From positions 248,001 to 312,000 of the forward strand of contig NZ_MINN01000117.1 in the NCBI RefSeq assembly GCF_001877785.1: a DNA stretch of 64,000 nucleotides. The letters are read 5' to 3'. The stretch is from Rossellomorea aquimaris. GTDB taxonomy: Bacteria > Bacillota > Bacilli > Bacillales > Bacillaceae_B. A model generated the notes under the pieces. It ran no database searches. It saw nothing but the letters and a program-made list of their open reading frames with translations, and was not told the DNA's origin. Shown piece after piece: positions 61,618 through 64,000 of this stretch (its first letter is position 1; each line of letters starts with the position of its first letter). A program made the position numbers and the translations under genes.

Positions 61618-62631
61618 TCAGTTATTCGCTTCCAACGCCTTGTCCACTAAATCCTTGCCGATGCGTTCTACATATTTGTCGTAAACGGATGATGCCGCAT
61701 CACGGAACTCATCCCTCTGAGCATCCGTTAATTCGTTCACCTTCATCCCGTTTTCCTTCAGCTTGTTCAGGAATTCCACATCCTGCTTCTGAGCCAGGCC
61801 GCGCTGCTCTTCCCGGTACTCCTCGGAGGCTTCGGTCACAAGCTTCTGCAAATCTTCAGGAAGATCATTATAGAAATCATTGTTCATCAACAAAGCCGTT
61901 GCCGCGTACACATGGCCCGTCATGGACAGATAATCCTGTACTTCATAAAATTTGTTCGTGTAATAAAGGGATACAGGACACTCCATCGCGTCGTATGTCC
62001 CTTGCTGGAGAGCCGTGTACAATTCACCGAATGCAAACGGCGATGCATTGGCGCCAAATGCTTTGAACGTATCGGTATGAAGAGGGTTTTCAAGTGTCCT
62101 GAATTTTTGTCCCGCTATGTCTTCAGGGCTTTCAATCGGCCCTTTGTTATTCGACATGTGGCGGAACCCGTTTTCCCCAAAGACAAGTCCCTTGATGTTG
62201 TTCTCTTCAAGATCCTTCATGAGCTCCTGCCCAAGTTCCCCGTCCAGTGCTTTATAAGCCGCTTCATTGTTGTTGAAAAGGAACGGAAGGTCGAACACCA
62301 TGAACTTTTCGTTAAAAGAAGCAAGCGGAGCCACGGCAGGGATCGTCATTTCGATATTGCCCAATTGGACCGCCTCGATCGCTTCCCGGTCAGACCCATA
62401 CAGCTGTCCGTTAGGATACAGTTCCACCTTGAGGCGGCCATCCGATTCTTTTTCAAGCTTTTCTTTAAATGTCACTGCGGCTACGTGGGACGACTGCTCT
62501 TCCGGTACAAGATGGGCAATCCGGATCGTATACGTTTTATCCCCGCTGCCGCTTCCAGATGAACTGCTTGGACGACCGCAAGCGGACATCATCAGTACAG
62601 CCATCACCAATAGAATCAAGTATTTTTTCAT
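61618..62631 (-). CDS. dctP: TRAP transporter substrate-binding lipoprotein (DctP)
   Basis: 337 residues. N-terminal signal with lipobox ending SAC (Cys18) and a Ser/Gly linker, so it is membrane-anchored outside the cell. DctP family features: KTYTIRIAHLVPEEQSSHVA, KFRTLENPLH-type ligand region with Arg, and TDAQRDEFRDAASSVYDKYV near the end. The conserved Arg suggests a carboxylate ligand. Overlaps the regulator stop by four bases. GAGGAGG site. Substrate unknown; a keto or amino-acid derivative is likely given the aminotransferase and peptidase genes. Confidence 0.93.
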   Translation of the reverse strand: MKKYLILLVMAVLMMSACGRPSSSSGSGSGDKTYTIRIAHLVPEEQSSHVAAVTFKEKLEKESDGRLKVELYPNGQLYGSDREAIEAVQLGNIEMTIPAVAPLASFNEKFMVFDLPFLFNNNEAAYKALDGELGQELMKDLEENNIKGLVFGENGFRHMSNNKGPIESPEDIAGQKFRTLENPLHTDTFKAFGANASPFAFGELYTALQQGTYDAMECPVSLYYTNKFYEVQDYLSMTGHVYAATALLMNNDFYNDLPEDLQKLVTEASEEYREEQRGLAQKQDVEFLNKLKENGMKVNELTDAQRDEFRDAASSVYDKYVERIGKDLVDKALEANN

Positions 62632-63293
62632 TTCGTTTCCTCCTCCAGATAATAGCCTTTCATTCTCCGTACAATATTCTTCATGTGACCGGTCATCTCC
62701 CTCTTGGCCTCTTCGATCGCACCGCTTTCCAATGCATTCACGATGCGTGTATGTTCTTCATATGCTTCCCTGGCACTTAACTGCAGCGTATGGGACAGTA
62801 CCAGGAATGCCCTGTTCACCCCGGTATTGACGGAATGAATCAATGCCCTCAGCTTGGGGTTGGGGTTCGAACCGGCCAATAGCAGATGGAATTCCCGGTC
62901 GAGATCAATGAATTTTTCATAGGACCCGGCCCCTATTGCAGCTAATTGAGCATCCAGGTTCTCCCGTATCCCCTCAAGCACCTCACGATTCATTGGAAAA
63001 GTCGCTTCCAGGTTGTACACTTCCAGGAGCGTCCGGATCTCCATGAAATGCATCGCATCTTCCTCTGTAAAAGAGGCAACCGTCGCTATTTTCTGATCGG
63101 ATACTTCGACCAGCCCTTCCCCCGCCAGCCTTGTGAGTGCCTCACGGACAGGTGTCCGGCTAATTCCGAATTCCTGTGCAAGCTTCTTTTCAGGAAGCTC
63201 CTCCCCCGGTGCCAGTTTCCCCGAGATGATGTCTTTCTTGATCAGGTTAAAGGCCTGTTCAGCCAGTGTTTCTTTTTTGATCACCCTCGGCAA
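62628..63293 (-). CDS. GntR-family regulator, FadR subfamily
   Basis: 221 residues. Winged helix at about 8-75 (EKKLAQEFGISRTPVREALTRL) and a C-terminal FCD all-helical ligand domain with likely metal ligands (Asp in FIDLDREFH, His in EEHTRIV). First gene of the TRAP operon, so probably its own regulator and that of the divergent oxidase gene. A candidate site lies upstream. Confidence 0.92.
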   Translation of the reverse strand: MPRVIKKETLAEQAFNLIKKDIISGKLAPGEELPEKKLAQEFGISRTPVREALTRLAGEGLVEVSDQKIATVASFTEEDAMHFMEIRTLLEVYNLEATFPMNREVLEGIRENLDAQLAAIGAGSYEKFIDLDREFHLLLAGSNPNPKLRALIHSVNTGVNRAFLVLSHTLQLSAREAYEEHTRIVNALESGAIEEAKREMTGHMKNIVRRMKGYYLEEETK

Positions 63294-63476
63294 GTGATTC
63301 CCTCCCTGTTCAACGGCAGGATAACCGTTTTATTTTTATAAGAATAAAAGTTGCATAGAGTATGTATATGGAATCTAAGGTGTGAGTCATTGTGAGAAAA
63401 TGGACATGATGAGAGTTTTTCCTTGTGGTTTTAGTTCTTTTGTTGAAAATACTGGTGGGTTTTTCAGCATGATGTA

Positions 63477-63498
63477 TGGTGGTATACCGTATACACCC
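63477..63498. promoter_or_regulatory. candidate FadR-type operator (GTATAC pair)
   Basis: GGTGGTATACCGTATACACC has two GTATAC palindromes and fits the FadR-subfamily pattern TNGTNNNACNA at TGGTATACC. It lies between the regulator and the oxidase gene. Confidence 0.45.
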
Positions 63499-63568
63499 AT
63501 GATAATTTATGCTATTCTGTTTGTAAATATAAAATTTAGAATTTTTTAAAAATGAAGGGAGAAGCTGG

Positions 63569-64000
63569 ATGAATATAGAATGGATAGGGAAACTCCAAGA
63601 TTTGATAGGGGAAGAACGGGTCAATACGAGCGAAGGGGATCTGTTCCGGCACAGCCGGGACGAATCGTTTCACGAGCCGGTGCAGCCGGATACCGTGGTG
63701 TTTCCGGAATCGACGCAGATGGTCAGGGATATTGTAGAATTCGCGGGGGAGAATAAGCTCCCGATCACCGCTTACGGGGCGGGATCCGGGCTTGACGGAG
63801 CTGCCATCCCGGTTTCCAAAGGGATTTCCATGAATTTTGAATGGATGAAAGACGTCATCTCCTTCAATCCTGATGACTTGTCCATCACGGTCCAGCCCGG
63901 CATCACACGCCTCGAACTGAATCATGAAATCAACCGGCAGGGTCTCTATTTCCCGATCGACCCCGGGGCAGATGCCTCGATCGGCGGTATGACCGCAACG
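63569..64000 (+). CDS. FAD-linked oxidase, GlcD/lactate dehydrogenase family (C-terminus cut by window edge)
   Basis: 144 codons visible. N-terminal FAD-binding domain of the VAO/GlcD family with VFPESTQMVRDIV, the phosphate loop TAYGAGSGLDGAAIP and the covalent or contact region SITVQPGITRLELN. Oxidises a 2-hydroxy acid such as D-lactate or glycolate in known members. AAGGGAG is nine bases before the ATG. Divergent from the GntR gene, so it probably belongs to the same regulon. Confidence 0.85.
   Translation, partial: MNIEWIGKLQDLIGEERVNTSEGDLFRHSRDESFHEPVQPDTVVFPESTQMVRDIVEFAGENKLPITAYGAGSGLDGAAIPVSKGISMNFEWMKDVISFNPDDLSITVQPGITRLELNHEINRQGLYFPIDPGADASIGGMTAT

Overview
The window looks like chromosomal DNA from a Gram-positive, endospore-former-type Bacillaceae bacterium. 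I infer something close to Bacillus or Rossellomorea from PlcR-type regulators, a TagO-like transferase, AGGAGG ribosome binding sites, frequent GTG/TTG starts and two dispersed repeat types that I associate with Bacillaceae. Species cannot be set from the sequence alone. No tRNA, rRNA, CRISPR array or insertion sequence was seen.

Layout. (1) 1-6721: a peptide and ABC-transporter island. A truncated ABC exporter faces an OmpR-type two-component system, followed by a 75-residue amphipathic peptide resembling the aureocin A53/lacticin Q family, a hairpin terminator, a second ABC transporter and a 45-residue one-helix protein that could be the immunity factor. (2) 7015-10877: a large secreted beta-propeller protein divergent from a PlcR-like HTH-TPR regulator. 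(3) 11081-18816: dihydroxyacetone kinase, a sucrose PTS regulon (LacI repressor, four operators, EIIBC, sucrose-6-phosphate hydrolase) and a TagO/WecA-like transferase. (4) 19026-36241: a catabolic block with two fructose/mannosylglycerate-type PTS permeases, a PRD activator, glycerate kinase, a GH13_18 phosphorylase, a GH38 MngB-like mannosidase, an RpiR regulator, a second PlcR-like regulator, mannose-6-phosphate isomerase and a ROK fructokinase. Together these fit uptake and breakdown of glycosyl-glycerate osmolytes. (5) 36508-46849: a ten-gene minus-strand exopolysaccharide locus (priming transferase, two glycosyltransferases, GDP-mannose synthesis, epimerase, Wzz, a degenerate tyrosine-kinase-like ATPase, Wzx, Wzy, beta-helix protein), with a second beta-helix paralogue just outside it. 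(6) 48394-56646: a DASS anion symporter, a hydrolase, an acyltransferase and a run of small membrane or exported proteins. (7) 56785-64000: a GntR-TRAP transporter-aminotransferase-RocB-like operon divergent from a truncated FAD-linked oxidase gene.

A conspicuous feature is a dispersed G-rich repeat beginning GGGACAGGGGGACAGG and ending TGTCCC. About thirty copies lie almost only between genes. In the intergenic regions the G-rich orientation comes first and the C-rich orientation second, so facing copies can fold into long hairpins, much like REPINs. In two genes the repeat has become the coding sequence for the C-terminal tail.

How the parts connect: mannose-6-phosphate released by the GH38 enzyme would feed ManA and then fructose-6-phosphate, glycerate would feed glycerate kinase, fructose from ScrB would feed the ROK kinase, and ManA plus the ManC-type enzyme could also supply GDP-mannose to the polysaccharide locus. 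These links are inferences from gene families and proximity.
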